Shown here piece by piece: positions 5,956 through 6,263 of a stretch of 6,263 nt of DNA (position 1 is its first letter; every line of letters starts with the position of its first letter). The DNA is from Leucothrix mucor (GTDB taxonomy: Bacteria > Pseudomonadota > Gammaproteobacteria > Thiotrichales > Thiotrichaceae), in assembly GCA_011322515.1 (NCBI GenBank), contig DRMS01000094.1, positions 1 to 6,263 on the forward strand, given 5' to 3'. The position numbers and the translations under genes were made by a program. The notes below the pieces were generated by a model. That model saw nothing but the letters and a program-made list of their open reading frames with translations, had not been told where the DNA came from and did not search any database.

Positions 5956-5996
5956 AAAAAAGGCGCAGAACAACTCAGTTGTTCTGCGCCTTTTTT
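5956..5996 (-). terminator. Strong intrinsic terminator after the acetolactate decarboxylase-like gene
   Basis: Perfect 19-bp arms (5956-5974 and 5978-5996) have a GC-rich centre GGCGCAGAACAAC around a 3-nt loop, and close with AAAAAA/TTTTTT. It starts about 30 nt beyond the TAA of the gene to its right. It would work in both directions, but only the minus-strand gene needs it here. Confidence 0.9.
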
Positions 5997-6026
5997 ATTA
6001 CGGATGGATAATTTAAAAAATCAGCC

Positions 6027-6263
6027 TTATTTTTTAGTAAGTGGTAAATAAAGCTGTGCGCCTTCTTCTAAGGTCATACTACGTAAATGTCCCGCCTGAT
6101 CGAGAGGTTTCATTAGTACATGAGCATGAGTATTATAACCTGGCACTATAAAATAGTGTTTATGTTGCTCCTTATTGTAAAGACCTACGATAGTGACATC
6201 TTGATCTTTTGATGTGGTAACCCGTGGTTTAGCCGTGTCCATGCTCCAAGTGACTTCTTTAGC
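6027..6263 (-). CDS. Probable acetolactate decarboxylase-like protein, C-terminal 78 residues (runs off the right edge)
   Basis: The frame is open to the window edge (AKEVTWS precedes the internal Met at 6242), so this is the 3' end of a longer gene and not a small gene starting at that Met. The segment TIVGLYNKEQHKHYFIVPGYNTHAHV, then AGHL and GAQLYLPL, resembles the C-terminal part of alpha-acetolactate decarboxylase (Pfam AAL_decarboxy). That enzyme carries VPGYHLHF followed by GGH, with zinc-binding histidines spaced H-x-H-x10-H. Here His46, His48 and His59 of the fragment keep exactly that spacing after VPG. If correct, the enzyme would turn acetolactate into acetoin. The fragment also has His34 and His36, and the match is from memory of the motif, so a relative with another activity or an unrelated metal-binding protein is possible. 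A strong terminator follows the TAA. Confidence 0.6.
   Translation of the reverse strand, partial: AKEVTWSMDTAKPRVTTSKDQDVTIVGLYNKEQHKHYFIVPGYNTHAHVLMKPLDQAGHLRSMTLEEGAQLYLPLTKK

Overview
The window looks like chromosomal DNA of a gammaproteobacterium. The gene set (LptD, an SppA/SohB-type S49 peptidase, a Gph-like HAD phosphatase and the 23S rRNA pseudouridine synthase RluC) and the order rluC - HAD phosphatase - sppA are typical of that class; Pseudomonas has the same trio. The DNA is AT-rich by eye. The intergenic spaces are full of palindromic repeats, as in many environmental gammaproteobacteria such as filamentous sulfur oxidisers or methanotrophs. I cannot name the genus. Every gene I can support lies on the minus strand, so transcription runs from right to left.

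Layout from right to left. Positions 6263-6027 hold the C-terminal part of a probable acetolactate decarboxylase-like protein, closed by a very strong hairpin terminator (5956-5996). Positions 5267-5955 hold no convincing gene. They contain three copies of a 23-bp mobile-element-like end sequence (5651-5673, 5796-5818, 5920-5942), a REP-like palindrome nested between two of them (5693-5774), an orphan bidirectional terminator (5574-5607), a small palindrome (5473-5485) and a terminator-like hairpin in the presumed rluC leader (5383-5412). Next comes an apparent operon: rluC (5266-4265), HAD phosphatase (4178-3504) and sppA (3511-2549, overlapping the phosphatase by 8 nt). It may continue across a 68-nt gap with a hairpin into a 537-residue four-pass membrane protein of unknown function (2480-867).

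Positions 344-866 hold no convincing gene. They carry a 160-bp MITE-like element (437-596), a perfect 20-bp-arm palindrome (657-704), a second REP-like palindrome (706-756), an imperfect inverted repeat (762-837) and the probable lptD promoter. The window ends with the first 114 codons of lptD (343-1).

Functionally, the middle genes are housekeeping: ribosomal RNA modification, small-phosphoester hydrolysis and membrane or signal-peptide proteolysis. lptD belongs to outer-membrane lipopolysaccharide assembly. I see no defence system, CRISPR array, complete transposase, tRNA or rRNA. The least explained parts are the 537-residue membrane protein and the two repeat-rich spacers. I found nothing that amounts to a new multi-gene system.
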